A stretch of 64,000 nucleotides of DNA from DATARR01 sp044868005 (GTDB lineage Bacteria; Acidobacteriota; Thermoanaerobaculia; Multivoradales; UBA5704). The stretch covers positions 67,995 to 131,994 of the forward strand of contig JBIOVX010000277.1 in NCBI GenBank assembly GCA_044868005.1. Direction: 5' to 3'. How positions within the stretch are numbered: the first letter of the stretch is position 1; each line of letters begins with the position of its first letter. The translations under genes were made by a program, and so were the position numbers. Of this stretch, positions 35,501 to 44,655 are shown in pieces. Under the pieces are notes generated by a model, which had not been told where the DNA came from, made no database searches, and saw only the letters and a list, made by a program, of their open reading frames with translations.

Positions 35501-37734
35501 GCTCGAAGACTGTCGACGTCTTCATTTCGTCTACGTTCCACGACATGCACGCGGAGCGGGACCTGCTCGTCCGCAGGGTCTTTCCATTTCTCCGTGAAAG
35601 GTCTCAGCAGCAGGGGATCTTCGTCCGGGACGTCGATCTACGGTGGGGGATCGCAGAGCAGGCGGAAACGGAACGGCTCCTAGACCTCGCGCTGGCCATG
35701 CTGGAGCAGTGTCTACCTTTTTTCGTGGCGATCTTGGGTCAGCGGTACGGCACGCCATTCCCGTACTTCTCCCCCGCCACGCTCGCCCGCCACCGGTGGC
35801 TCCAGGAACGGCACTGCGGCCTGTCGTTCACGGCGCTCGAGATCGAAAGAGTGCTCGAGCTGCAAAAGGCAATGGACCTGCGAGAGACCGCCTTCTTCTA
35901 TCAGCGTGACCCACGCTACCTCGCGACGCTCGATTGGGCAGAGCGCCGGGCTTTCGAAGATGACTCAGGTCGGGAGAGGGAAGCTCTCGTGGAGAGGATC
36001 CGCGCCGCGGGCTTCCAGATCCGTCGCTATCCCTGCCTCTGGGATCCACGCCGGATATCTCCAGAAAGTGGCACGATGGGTCGGCTCGTCGACCTCGACA
36101 TCTTTGAGCGTATGGTGCGCGAGGACCTGACCAAGAGCCTCGAGACAGGGCCAAGGGTGTTCAGCAGCCTGTCCTGCGAGCGCTCGACGGATGAGCTCGC
36201 AGCCGGCGAAGGGACGGGCTGGCAGGGAGTGCGAGATCTCGACGGGAAGGAGTGCGACGAGAAGGAATGTCACCAGCTTCTTCAAGCGCGCCTCCGGCTT
36301 GCGGGAAAGACACTGAGCCAGGAGCAAGAGGAGCTGCTGCTGCGGATTCCTGCGATTCGTAATCCCCTCTTTCTGACAGTCTGCGTGGAGGAGTTGCGGC
36401 AATTCGGCAGCCACGACAAGCTCACCCGCAGAATCGAGGGCCTCGCCGACGCCGGCCAGCATGGCAAGCCGCTGACCGGGCTCTTTTTGCAAGTCATCGA
36501 CCGTCTTGTCACCGATTTCAAAGCCGAGGTTGTCCGGGAGTTTTTGACCGGCCTCCGCAGCGCTCGTGATGGTCTCACCGAGGACGAGCTTGAGCAGCTT
36601 GTCGGTGCACGTGACCTCGACAAGGACCTCTTCGCAATCCTTCGTCACCTGCGGCCCTATCTCTGGACGAAGCAGAGCGGGGGTGAAGAGCTTTTTGCGT
36701 TCGCCCATGCGGCTTTCGGCGAGGCGATCGACGAACGGTGGTTGTCCAACCCGGCGGAGCGGCGGGCAGCACACTGCCGGCTGGCCGCCACCTTCCTGCG
36801 GCAACCGAGCCGATTGGAGCGGGGGGGAAGAGCCAACCTGCGCAAGAGCCGGGAGCTGGTCTGGCAGCTCCTGCATGCCGAGGACTGGCAGGGAGTCGTT
36901 ACGGCCTTGACGGAGTTGGCGCTGCTCGAGGTGAAGGTCGAAACGATGCCCGCTGTATTGGAAGAAGAGCTCGCGACCGCAATCGCACGGATACCGGTCG
37001 AAGGAAACCGGACACGCCGTTACATCCTGGAAACGTTGAGGGCGGCCATCACGCGGGAGCGAGGCTTCCTTGCGCGCCATCCCGGCCGGCTCTTCCAGGC
37101 GGTCTGGGACCGTTGCCGATGGTACGACGATCCTGGGGCGGCCGCGCACTACTGCATCGAGGCAGGCATCGCGGAAGGCGAGCTTCCGTGGCAGCGCAAG
37201 GGCCTGAGAATGCACCATCTTCTCGCGGACTGGCTCGCCAGGAAGTCTGCGAATCCTGGGTTCTGTTGGGTGCAGTGCAGGCGGCCGCCATATCCGCCGA
37301 TGGGATGGGAAGGAAGGATCGCAGTCAAAGGGCACACCGCGCCCATCATCGACGGCCAATTCGATCCGGCTGGCAGGCGCCTGGTCACGATAGGGCTGGA
37401 CAGAAGCCTGCGGCGCTGGGACGTGATCAATGGCAAAGAGCTGGGGACCTCGGCTATCGAAGTAGATCGGGACTACCGTCTCTTCCACACCTCCGAAGGA
37501 GAGGTCCGGATCGAGTGTCCGCGGAGAAGGGGACAAGCCTCCAGCGCGGCCCGCCTCGTCCGCGACGAGCCCCTAGGCAGGACAGCGGTTGCCGCGATCG
37601 TCGAGGCAGCCTTCACCTCTTGGACGCCAGGGCTCAAAAAACTCCTCCGCTCGCCAGTGGATCCAAGCCTCTTCGCCGGCTGGAAGGGTGCTCAGATCTT
37701 TCTTTTCTCCCTGGAGGGAAGCTCCCCTCTGTAA
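35497..37734 (+). CDS. DUF4062 protein with NACHT-derived C-terminus but no P-loop
   Basis: The protein has 745 residues. The N-terminal 210 residues are DUF4062 (VFISSTFHDMHAERDLLVRR, VDLRWGI, FVAILGQRYG). In relatives a NACHT/STAND P-loop domain follows; here ETGPRVFSSLSCERSTDELA jumps straight to its distal part (LSQEQEELLLRIPAIRNPLF). No GxxGxGKS or Walker B is found. Near 606-644 one WD40-like repeat (HTAPIIDGQFD...LRRWDV) appears, then the frame stops, whereas full-length homologues carry many WD40 repeats. It is either a shortened, ATPase-free derivative or a decaying gene. About 265 bp follow before the next start, including an orphan frame near 37744. Confidence 0.65.
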   Translation: MSSKTVDVFISSTFHDMHAERDLLVRRVFPFLRERSQQQGIFVRDVDLRWGIAEQAETERLLDLALAMLEQCLPFFVAILGQRYGTPFPYFSPATLARHRWLQERHCGLSFTALEIERVLELQKAMDLRETAFFYQRDPRYLATLDWAERRAFEDDSGREREALVERIRAAGFQIRRYPCLWDPRRISPESGTMGRLVDLDIFERMVREDLTKSLETGPRVFSSLSCERSTDELAAGEGTGWQGVRDLDGKECDEKECHQLLQARLRLAGKTLSQEQEELLLRIPAIRNPLFLTVCVEELRQFGSHDKLTRRIEGLADAGQHGKPLTGLFLQVIDRLVTDFKAEVVREFLTGLRSARDGLTEDELEQLVGARDLDKDLFAILRHLRPYLWTKQSGGEELFAFAHAAFGEAIDERWLSNPAERRAAHCRLAATFLRQPSRLERGGRANLRKSRELVWQLLHAEDWQGVVTALTELALLEVKVETMPAVLEEELATAIARIPVEGNRTRRYILETLRAAITRERGFLARHPGRLFQAVWDRCRWYDDPGAAAHYCIEAGIAEGELPWQRKGLRMHHLLADWLARKSANPGFCWVQCRRPPYPPMGWEGRIAVKGHTAPIIDGQFDPAGRRLVTIGLDRSLRRWDVINGKELGTSAIEVDRDYRLFHTSEGEVRIECPRRRGQASSAARLVRDEPLGRTAVAAIVEAAFTSWTPGLKKLLRSPVDPSLFAGWKGAQIFLFSLEGSSPL

Positions 37735-37999
37735 ACTTATCGGGTGGCGAACTACGAAGCGGCATCTTACCGGCAGCCGAACCCGCTTCTTCCCAAGGAC
37801 GACGAGGGCACGGGGATGATCGACCCGAAGCCGCCCGCGCCAGGCTAGGCGCCTGGTGCTCGGCGTCGCGGCGATCGCCGACTCTGCCACGACGAGGCGT
37901 CTGGCACTGCTCCCGCCGCGCACGCTCAGCTCAGCTAACCACTTGAATCGCAGGAAGCGCTCGCGTAGGCTCGCAAAAAACCGAGGACGCCGATCAGAT

Positions 38000-39454
38000 A
38001 TGGCTCCAATGCGTGTGCGTGTCTTTCTCTCCTCGCCCGGCGACGTCGCCGAGGAGCGCGCCGCCGCACGGCGGATCATCCATGACCTACAATACGACCC
38101 ATTGCTGCGAGGGAAGGTCCTCCTGGAGGCGGTAAGCTGGGATGACCCGCTGGGTCCGGCGCCGATGGTCGCGACGCTTACTCCCCAAGAAGCGGTCAAT
38201 CGTGGATTGCCCCAACCTGCGGACTGCGACATCGTCGTCGTAATCTTCTGGAGCCGTATGGGAACGCCTCTACCCGCGTCGGCTGCCGCTGGCACTGAGT
38301 ACCTGTCTGGCACCCACTACGAATTCGAGGAAGCTCGACGCGCCAAACGGCCAGTCCTGCTCTATCGCCGCTCCGAGAGGCCGTCGCTCTCCATCGATGA
38401 TCCCGAACTCGACGAGAAGCGCCAGCAATGGCGACTCGTGGGCGACTTCTTCGCGCGGTTCGTGGCGCCCGACGGCTCCATCAGCACCGCGTACACGACC
38501 TACGCGTCCCCCGCCGAGTTCTGCGCGCGTCTTGAAGTAGACCTGAGATCCGAGCTGAAACGACTTCTGGACACGGAGCCCGCGTCGGGGGCGGCTCCGA
38601 TTCCACGGATGGTTACGCCCGAGCGCTTGCTGACGTGCCTCGCCAGGCTTGGTCTCGACGAGCCCGAAACAACCGGTGCAATCGCCTGGATGGAGGAGGA
38701 ACTGCAACGACGGTCGTCGTCAGACAACTGGTCCGATCGCAGCGCGCGCGAAGAGGCACTGCGGCGAACGTCTCGCAATCCAGCTCTGAAGAACGCCATC
38801 GACTTCCTGCGCGCATATATTGAGTGTGTTGCGCCTGCCGAACTCGTCGGCGGATCGTTTTACGTAAGCGCCACGAAGATCGGCCAGATGTACCGGAGCT
38901 ACCGTCTCGGCGCTTCGACGCATGAGCCGCAGCCCACCGTGGAAGACAAGTTCCACAGGCTTCATGAGCATCTGGCTGGGCGCAATCGCATCGCGTTCCT
39001 CCCGGCCACTCTGGTTCTCGGCGAGCCGCTTTCTTCAGCCGGAGATTCGCTGGTGTATTTCACAAGCCAATTCGTGCTCATGATCGATGACGAGCTGCTC
39101 ACCAGGTTTCCGAGCGCGCGCCGCGCACTGGAATCCGGGAGCCGGCAGGATCGGTACGGTCTCGTCTCGGAGATCTTCCAGTGTCCCGATCCGATGACGT
39201 ACTCGCTTGTCGAGTTCACCGCCACGATTGGCAAGCGGCCAGTCCGGATGGTGCTGTCACGGAAGCACATCGCCATGGGGTCGATGACTGCCACGTCACT
39301 CAGTAACGCGATCACGCGGCGTCCGGTGGGCATCGCCGGGTTCGGTATGCTGCAAACGATCGGGGGAGAGCTCGAGATCGCCCCGTTGATGTGCCGGTTT
39401 GCGGACGTGTTGTTCGACGCGCCGCTCCACGGTCCAGAGGCGTCCACATCATGA
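38000..39454 (+). CDS. DUF4062/TIR-like 'FLSSPGDV' domain protein
   Basis: The protein has 484 residues from the ATG at 38000; the ATG at 38009 (MRVRVFLSSPG) is equally possible. The N-terminus VRVFLSSPGDVAEERAAARR, IVVVIFWSRMGTPLP and THYEFEEARRAKRPVLLY is the DUF4062-type, TIR-related fold seen in many NLR-like and effector proteins. The remaining 300 residues have two helical regions and a C-terminal beta-rich part, with no family I recognise. The stop overlaps the next gene (ATGA). It is a candidate effector or sensor within the island. Confidence 0.62.
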   Translation: MAPMRVRVFLSSPGDVAEERAAARRIIHDLQYDPLLRGKVLLEAVSWDDPLGPAPMVATLTPQEAVNRGLPQPADCDIVVVIFWSRMGTPLPASAAAGTEYLSGTHYEFEEARRAKRPVLLYRRSERPSLSIDDPELDEKRQQWRLVGDFFARFVAPDGSISTAYTTYASPAEFCARLEVDLRSELKRLLDTEPASGAAPIPRMVTPERLLTCLARLGLDEPETTGAIAWMEEELQRRSSSDNWSDRSAREEALRRTSRNPALKNAIDFLRAYIECVAPAELVGGSFYVSATKIGQMYRSYRLGASTHEPQPTVEDKFHRLHEHLAGRNRIAFLPATLVLGEPLSSAGDSLVYFTSQFVLMIDDELLTRFPSARRALESGSRQDRYGLVSEIFQCPDPMTYSLVEFTATIGKRPVRMVLSRKHIAMGSMTATSLSNAITRRPVGIAGFGMLQTIGGELEIAPLMCRFADVLFDAPLHGPEASTS

Positions 39455-40557
39455 TGCCGCGAGAGCATCTCGTGGGAACAATTCACGGGTCCGGCCCGGA
39501 AGCGATCGTACTCACCGAATTCCTCGGCGAAGGCGCGGTCGGAGTCGTATACGCAACGGGCAACGTCGCCGATCTCTCACCGACTGGTCTCGTCGTGAAG
39601 TTCTTCAAGCCACAGCCGTTCCTGGAGATGGAGACCCTGCACTACAGCCTCTCCATACACGCCGCCTATCCCAACCATCCTCTTCGCGTGACGGCGCAGG
39701 AGCGACTGCGAAGCCTTTCCGCGGAGATGATCGTAAAGATGAAGCGGGAACGCACCGTCTTCGCCACGTCGGTGTATCACGACATTCTGGACGTGACGCT
39801 CACCGTACTGGCGACAGAACTCCCGACCGGCGGGGATCTCGACACGACGTGCTTGGACGCTGTGCGGTCGATAACAGGCTTCGTGGACGACGCGCTCCTT
39901 TATCACATCAGGGAAAAGCTAGAGGAAGAAGTGATCGGCGACGAGTTTGTGCCGTTCTTCGAGCGGCTCGCCGAGATCATCCCGAGCACGATCAGCCGCT
40001 GGAAGGCCACGGGCCGGTATCACCCAAACTGGGAGAACGCCCTCGTGAGGGTGCTCGGCCTTCACCTCGAGGACTTCATCAACACCGCCGAGTTGCAGCA
40101 CATCGCGTGCAGCAAAGAGTTCGAGGCGTTTGCTGCCGATTCACGCCTGGACGAGCTGTTCGACGTTGGCGCGACGCTGCACTTCCGTGCCAGGGGCTTG
40201 GCGAAGGATGAGGACAAACACGCCACGAAGGCGATGGGCGCCTCGCTGGCTCTCTGGAATTTTCTCGAGTTCGTCGCGTCGTTGCCTCGCTGGTCGAGCA
40301 ACCACTACATCGGCCTAGCGAGATTGTGGAGGGCACGAGGGATATCGGCGACAGATAGCACGACGCCAAGCGGCAGGGCGCTCATCGAGAGCGCATTGGA
40401 CATGCTGACAGACGAAGGATCGCTCGGCGACCGTCACGATGCGCTCATCGATCTGCTGAGATACCATGCGGAACTGACGCCGAAACGCGTCGAGGCGATC
40501 GTCGCAGAGATTCGTCATATTGAGGCCCGAGTGGCCTCCTCTGGCTCCGCAGGCTGA
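39451..40557 (+). CDS. Unknown protein with kinase-type glycine loop (368 aa)
   Basis: The ATG at 39451 overlaps the previous stop. Residues about 23-50 read EFLGEGAVGVVYATG and then GLVVKFFKP, a good match to the N-lobe glycine loop and the VAIK lysine of protein kinases. I see no HRD, DFG or APE motif in the rest, so a full kinase is unlikely; a pseudokinase, kinase-like ATP-binding domain or chance match are alternatives. The C-terminal half is helical. Together with the upstream gene it makes a two-gene unit with no close homologue that I recognise. Confidence 0.5.
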   Translation: MMPREHLVGTIHGSGPEAIVLTEFLGEGAVGVVYATGNVADLSPTGLVVKFFKPQPFLEMETLHYSLSIHAAYPNHPLRVTAQERLRSLSAEMIVKMKRERTVFATSVYHDILDVTLTVLATELPTGGDLDTTCLDAVRSITGFVDDALLYHIREKLEEEVIGDEFVPFFERLAEIIPSTISRWKATGRYHPNWENALVRVLGLHLEDFINTAELQHIACSKEFEAFAADSRLDELFDVGATLHFRARGLAKDEDKHATKAMGASLALWNFLEFVASLPRWSSNHYIGLARLWRARGISATDSTTPSGRALIESALDMLTDEGSLGDRHDALIDLLRYHAELTPKRVEAIVAEIRHIEARVASSGSAG

Positions 40558-40634
40558 AGGGCATATGCAGGAGGTCCGCCTGAGGCGCAAGCCTTCTCGG
40601 CACAGCACTTCCCCGCTTGCCTCCCTCACCAAGC

Positions 40635-40652
40635 TTGTGACATCCTTCACGA
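40635..40652 (+). promoter_or_regulatory. Candidate Rex operator upstream of the nuo operon
   Basis: The 18-bp sequence TTGTGACATCCTTCACGA lies about 76 bp before the nuoA start codon. It matches the Rex consensus TTGTGAANNNNTTCACAA at 12 of the 14 defined positions and is a near-perfect inverted repeat. The operon it precedes ends in rex itself. The pairing of operator and regulator gene is strong circumstantial evidence. The surrounding 40558-40727 gap has no other gene I can support. Confidence 0.75.
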
Positions 40653-40727
40653 GCGCGGCATCCCGCCGGGCATCTGACCTGCCCGGCCGCCTCATTTCCG
40701 CCGCGCGCTGACCTCTGGAGGAACCTC

Positions 40728-41132
40728 TTGCCGGAGCAGTACTTCCCGGTCCTGCTGGCGATGGGGATCGCGATCACGCTGGGCGTCGTCATGCTCAGCC
40801 TCTCCCATCTGCTCAGTTGGATGATGGGCAACCAGAGCGGCGGCCGGGTCAAGGGGAGCACGGTCGAGTCCGGCTCGCCGTTGCTCGACGCGTCCCATAA
40901 GCGGATCTCCATCGCCTTCTTCCTGGTGGCCATCGACTTCATCGTGTTCGACCTGGAAGCCGCGTTCCTCTATCCCTGGTCGCTCATCCTGCGCTCCGGC
41001 GGATGGCCGCTGTTCTGGGCGGTCATGGTCTTCATTTTCCTGATTCTGGTGGGCTTCGCCTACGTGTGGCTGAAGGGCGGGCTCGACTTCGGGCCGGCGC
41101 GCGAACGCCGGCCCCTGAGGCTGCACCTGTGA
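40728..41132 (+). CDS. nuoA: NADH-quinone oxidoreductase subunit A
   Basis: The protein has 134 residues with three transmembrane segments: about 5-30, 63-85 and 95-117. Conserved NuoA phrases are seen: FFLVAIDFIVFDLEAAFLYPW. It is a membrane-arm subunit of complex I. The start is TTG, with a good GGAGG site 7 bp before. The stop overlaps the nuoE start (GTGA). In most bacteria nuoB follows nuoA, but here nuoE does. Confidence 0.95.
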   Translation: MPEQYFPVLLAMGIAITLGVVMLSLSHLLSWMMGNQSGGRVKGSTVESGSPLLDASHKRISIAFFLVAIDFIVFDLEAAFLYPWSLILRSGGWPLFWAVMVFIFLILVGFAYVWLKGGLDFGPARERRPLRLHL

Positions 41133-41653
41133 GCGTGCACGAGCCGGCGTCGATGCAGCCCGCCGCTCCCCAGAAGCGCGGCGGCGGCCTCTCCGCGGCG
41201 GCGCGGACCGAGATCGACGCGCTCCGCAAGCGCTACCCCACCACCGAGGCCGTCCTGCTGCCGGCTCTCCACATCGCGCAGCGGGAATGGGGCGGCTGGC
41301 TGCCGGACGAGGCTATCCAAGCGGTCGCGGCCGAGTTGGACCTGCCCGAGGCGCGGGTCTACGGCGTCGTCACTTTCTACGACCTCTTCCATCAGAACCC
41401 CGTGGGCCGCCACCGCATCCGGGTGTGCACCAACCTCTCGTGCCAGCTCCGCGGCTCCGACGAGATCATGGAGGTCCTGCACAAGGAGCTCGGCGTCGGC
41501 GAGGGCGAGGTGACGCCGGACGGCCGCTGCTCCTACGTCCACTTCGAGTGCCTCGGCTCGTGCGACACGGCGCCGATGATGATGGTGGACGACGACTACC
41601 ACGAGAACCTCACGCCGGACCGCGTGCGGCGGATCGTGAAGGGACTGAAGTAG
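41129..41653 (+). CDS. nuoE: NADH-quinone oxidoreductase subunit E
   Basis: The protein has 174 residues from the GTG at 41129, overlapping nuoA by 4 bp. The thioredoxin-like fold with the [2Fe-2S] ligands is visible: CTNLSC (first pair, within RVCTNLSCQLRG) and CLGSC (second pair, within FECLGSCDTAP). The N-terminal 30 residues are low-complexity. NuoE passes electrons beside NuoF at the NADH-oxidising tip of complex I. Confidence 0.94.
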   Translation: MSVHEPASMQPAAPQKRGGGLSAAARTEIDALRKRYPTTEAVLLPALHIAQREWGGWLPDEAIQAVAAELDLPEARVYGVVTFYDLFHQNPVGRHRIRVCTNLSCQLRGSDEIMEVLHKELGVGEGEVTPDGRCSYVHFECLGSCDTAPMMMVDDDYHENLTPDRVRRIVKGLK

Positions 41654-42961
41654 ATGGCGGCGTTCGAGCCCGTCCTCACCCGCAACGTCGGCAAGCCCGA
41701 CGCCCTCACGCTGCGCGGCTACCGCCAGGGCGGCGGCTACGAGGGACTCGCCAAGGCGCTCACTATGGAGCCGGATGCCGTCACCGAGGAGGTGAAGAAG
41801 TCGGGCCTGCGCGGGCGCGGCGGCGCCGGCTTCTCCGCCGGCATGAAGTGGGGCTTCATCCCCAAGGACAAGCCCGGGGACCCTCCCAAGCCGAAATACC
41901 TCGTGTGCAACGCCGACGAGTCGGAGCCGGGCACGTTCAAGGACCGGCTGCTGATGGAGCACGATCCCCACCAGCTCATCGAGGGCTGCGCCATCTGCTG
42001 CTACGCGGTGAAGGCCGCCACCTGCTACATCTACATCCGCGGCGAGTACACCAAGTCCGCCGCCATCCTCGAGCGGGCCCTCAAGGAGGCCTACGAGGGG
42101 GGCATCCTCGGCGACAGCGTGATGGGCTCGGGGTTCAAGCTCGACATGTACGTGCACCGCGGCGCCGGCGCCTACATCTGCGGCGAGGAGACGGGGATGC
42201 TGGAGTCGCTGGAGGGCAAGCGCGGCCAGCCGCGCGTCAAGCCTCCGTTCCCGGCGGTCGTCGGGGCCTTCGGCGCGCCCACCGTCATCAACAACGTCGA
42301 GACGCTCGCCAACGTGCCCCACATCCTCACCCGCGGCGCCGACTGGTACAAGTCGATCGGCACGGACGAGCGCAACACCGGCCCCAAGCTCTACGCGATC
42401 TCGGGCCACGTGGAGCGCCCGGGGACGTACGAGTATCCGTGCGGCGTCACCTTCCGCGAGCTGCTGGAGGGCGCGGGCGGCGTGTGGAAGCGGCGGAATC
42501 TGAAGGCGTTCATCCCCGGCGGCGCCTCGGCGCCCATCCTCATGCCCGAGCACATCGACATCAAGATGGATTTCGACACAGTGGCCAAGGCCGGATCGAT
42601 GCTGGGCTCGGCGGCGGTCATTGTGATGGACGAGACCACCTGCATGGTGCGCTCGGTCGCGCGCTTGGCGAAGTTCTTCAACCACGAATCGTGCGGCCAG
42701 TGCACGCCGTGCCGGGAGGGGACGAACTGGATGGAGCTGCTGCTCAAGCGCCTCGAGCACGGCGAGGGGAGCGAGCGCGACGCGCAGCTCCTGCTCTCCA
42801 TCTGCAAGAACATCGGCGGCCAGTCGCTGTGCGCCCTGGGTGACGCGGCGATCGGTCCGGTCAAGTCGCTGGTCGAGCGTTTTCCGGACGAGATCGAGCG
42901 GCACGTGCGCGACCGGGCCTGCCCCTTCCCCCCTCAGCGATATTTCCAGAGCGGAGCCTAG
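41654..42961 (+). CDS. nuoF: NADH-quinone oxidoreductase subunit F (NADH- and FMN-binding)
   Basis: The protein has 435 residues and starts with the ATG directly after the nuoE stop. The NADH/FMN site is seen in GRGGAGFSAGMKWGF and YICGEETGMLESLEG, and the [4Fe-4S] ligands in ESCGQCTPCREGT plus a later cysteine (SLCALGDAA). This subunit oxidises NADH and hands electrons to FMN and then the iron-sulfur chain. The length is standard. Confidence 0.97.
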   Translation: MAAFEPVLTRNVGKPDALTLRGYRQGGGYEGLAKALTMEPDAVTEEVKKSGLRGRGGAGFSAGMKWGFIPKDKPGDPPKPKYLVCNADESEPGTFKDRLLMEHDPHQLIEGCAICCYAVKAATCYIYIRGEYTKSAAILERALKEAYEGGILGDSVMGSGFKLDMYVHRGAGAYICGEETGMLESLEGKRGQPRVKPPFPAVVGAFGAPTVINNVETLANVPHILTRGADWYKSIGTDERNTGPKLYAISGHVERPGTYEYPCGVTFRELLEGAGGVWKRRNLKAFIPGGASAPILMPEHIDIKMDFDTVAKAGSMLGSAAVIVMDETTCMVRSVARLAKFFNHESCGQCTPCREGTNWMELLLKRLEHGEGSERDAQLLLSICKNIGGQSLCALGDAAIGPVKSLVERFPDEIERHVRDRACPFPPQRYFQSGA

Positions 42962-42963
42962 AA

Positions 42964-44655
42964 GTGCCCAAGATCACCATCAACGACCGCACCGTGGAGG
43001 TGGAAGCCGGCACCAACGTGATCGAGGCGGGCCTCAAGGTCGGCGTGCAGATCCCCCATTACTGCTATCACCCGCGCCTCTCGGTCGTCGGCCAGTGCCG
43101 CATGTGCCTGGTCGAGATCTCGGACGGCGGCAAGAAGATGCCGAAGCTGCAGACGGCGTGCTCCTCCTACGTCACCAAGGACGGCTGGGAGGTGCGCACG
43201 GACACGCCCGAGGTCGAGGAGGCGCAGAAGGGGATGATGGAGTTCTTCCTCATCAACCATCCCCTGGACTGCCCGATCTGCGACCAGGCCGGCGAGTGCG
43301 GCCTGCAGGACTACTCGTTCAAGCACGGGGTGCCCTACTCGCGCTTCGGGTACGAGGACAAGCGGACCTATCCCGGCAGCGAGCGCATTCCGCTGGGCGC
43401 CGACGTCGTGCTCAACATGAACCGCTGCATCCAGTGCACGCGCTGCGTCCGCTTCACGGAGGAGATCGCGGGCACCGGCGAGATCGGCTTTTTCAACCGC
43501 GGCGCGCGCGTCGAGATCGGCACCTTCCCCGGCAAGGAGCTGTCCAACCCGATCGCCAGTTGCATCGTGGACATCTGCCCGGTGGGCGCCCTGACCTCGA
43601 CCCGCTTCCGCTTCGCCGAGCGCGTCTGGTACCTCGACAAGAAGCCCTCGCTGTGCACTGGCTGCGACGTGGGCTGCAACATCACCATGGAGCAGCGGCG
43701 GGGCGACATCAAGCGCTACAAGCCGCGCTTCAACGTCGAGGTGAACGATTACTGGATGTGCGATTACGGCCGCGGCACCTTCGAGCGGTACAAGAAGCTG
43801 CCGCGGGCGACGGCCCCGCGGGTGAAGGTGGAGGGCGGGAATGGGCAGGCACCGGTGACGATGGTGGGGTGGAAGGAGGCGCTGGACAGACTGCACCGCG
43901 AGCTGGTATTGGCGAAGGGACAGCAAGGACAGCAGGGACAAGGACTGATTGGATTTCTGGGCTCGGGTTTTCTGACGTGCGAGGAGGCGTACCTGTTTGC
44001 GAAGCTGGCCGAGGCTGTGGGTGCGGCGAACCGCTCGGTGCCGGTGGATTTGGGGCCGGAGCGCACGATTCCCAATTTGAAGGGCGGCATCACGGGGCGC
44101 GAGGCGGCCCCGAACCGCCGCGGCGCGGAGCTGGCGGGGCTCGCCGGCGGCCGAGGTGAGGATCTGCTGCAGGGTGATGCTGCCTCGCGGTGCTCCGTTC
44201 TGATCGTCTGCGACAGCGACTTCGGCGAGGCTGCGCATTCTGCGGAAACGGTCGAGCGGCTGCGCAAGGCGAAGCTTCTCGTGGTCTTCGGGTGGGCGGA
44301 TACGCCGCTCGCCAAGACGGCGGACATCTTCCTTCCCGTGGCCCATCACGGCGAGAAGGACGGCACCTTCGTCAACGTCGAGTGGCGGCTGCAGAAGTTC
44401 CAGCGGGCGTTCCCGCCGCCGGGGCAGGTGCGGCCGGCGGTCGAGGTGCTGGGCGACCTCCTTTCCCGCTTCGAGGCCGGATGGGCCAACGTTTCCGCCG
44501 GCGCGGTGTTCGACCGCCTCGCCGCCGAGCTGCCGGCCTTCGCGGGCCTCTCGTGGCACGGTATCCCGGCGACGGGCGCGGCGCTGCACGTGGAAAAGGC
44601 CGCTCCACACCTTCCGGACGACGCCGCCGAGACCGCGATGGAGGCCTCGCAGTGA
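42964..44655 (+). CDS. nuoG: NADH-quinone oxidoreductase subunit G (short form)
   Basis: The protein has 563 residues and a GTG start 2 bp after nuoF. The N-terminal [2Fe-2S] ligands are in YCYHPRLSVVGQCRMC, and the His/Cys [4Fe-4S] group in DCPICDQAGECGLQD. Two ferredoxin-like clusters follow (CIQCTRC...CIVDICP), then the extra site CTGCDVGC...C. After about residue 270 the molybdopterin-oxidoreductase-like domain is present only in part (LIGFLGSGFLTCEEAYLF, CSVLIVCDSDFG, VVFGWADTPLAKTADIFLPV); the full domain of NuoG is several hundred residues longer. The shorter form is known in many lineages. Confidence 0.92.
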   Translation: MPKITINDRTVEVEAGTNVIEAGLKVGVQIPHYCYHPRLSVVGQCRMCLVEISDGGKKMPKLQTACSSYVTKDGWEVRTDTPEVEEAQKGMMEFFLINHPLDCPICDQAGECGLQDYSFKHGVPYSRFGYEDKRTYPGSERIPLGADVVLNMNRCIQCTRCVRFTEEIAGTGEIGFFNRGARVEIGTFPGKELSNPIASCIVDICPVGALTSTRFRFAERVWYLDKKPSLCTGCDVGCNITMEQRRGDIKRYKPRFNVEVNDYWMCDYGRGTFERYKKLPRATAPRVKVEGGNGQAPVTMVGWKEALDRLHRELVLAKGQQGQQGQGLIGFLGSGFLTCEEAYLFAKLAEAVGAANRSVPVDLGPERTIPNLKGGITGREAAPNRRGAELAGLAGGRGEDLLQGDAASRCSVLIVCDSDFGEAAHSAETVERLRKAKLLVVFGWADTPLAKTADIFLPVAHHGEKDGTFVNVEWRLQKFQRAFPPPGQVRPAVEVLGDLLSRFEAGWANVSAGAVFDRLAAELPAFAGLSWHGIPATGAALHVEKAAPHLPDDAAETAMEASQ

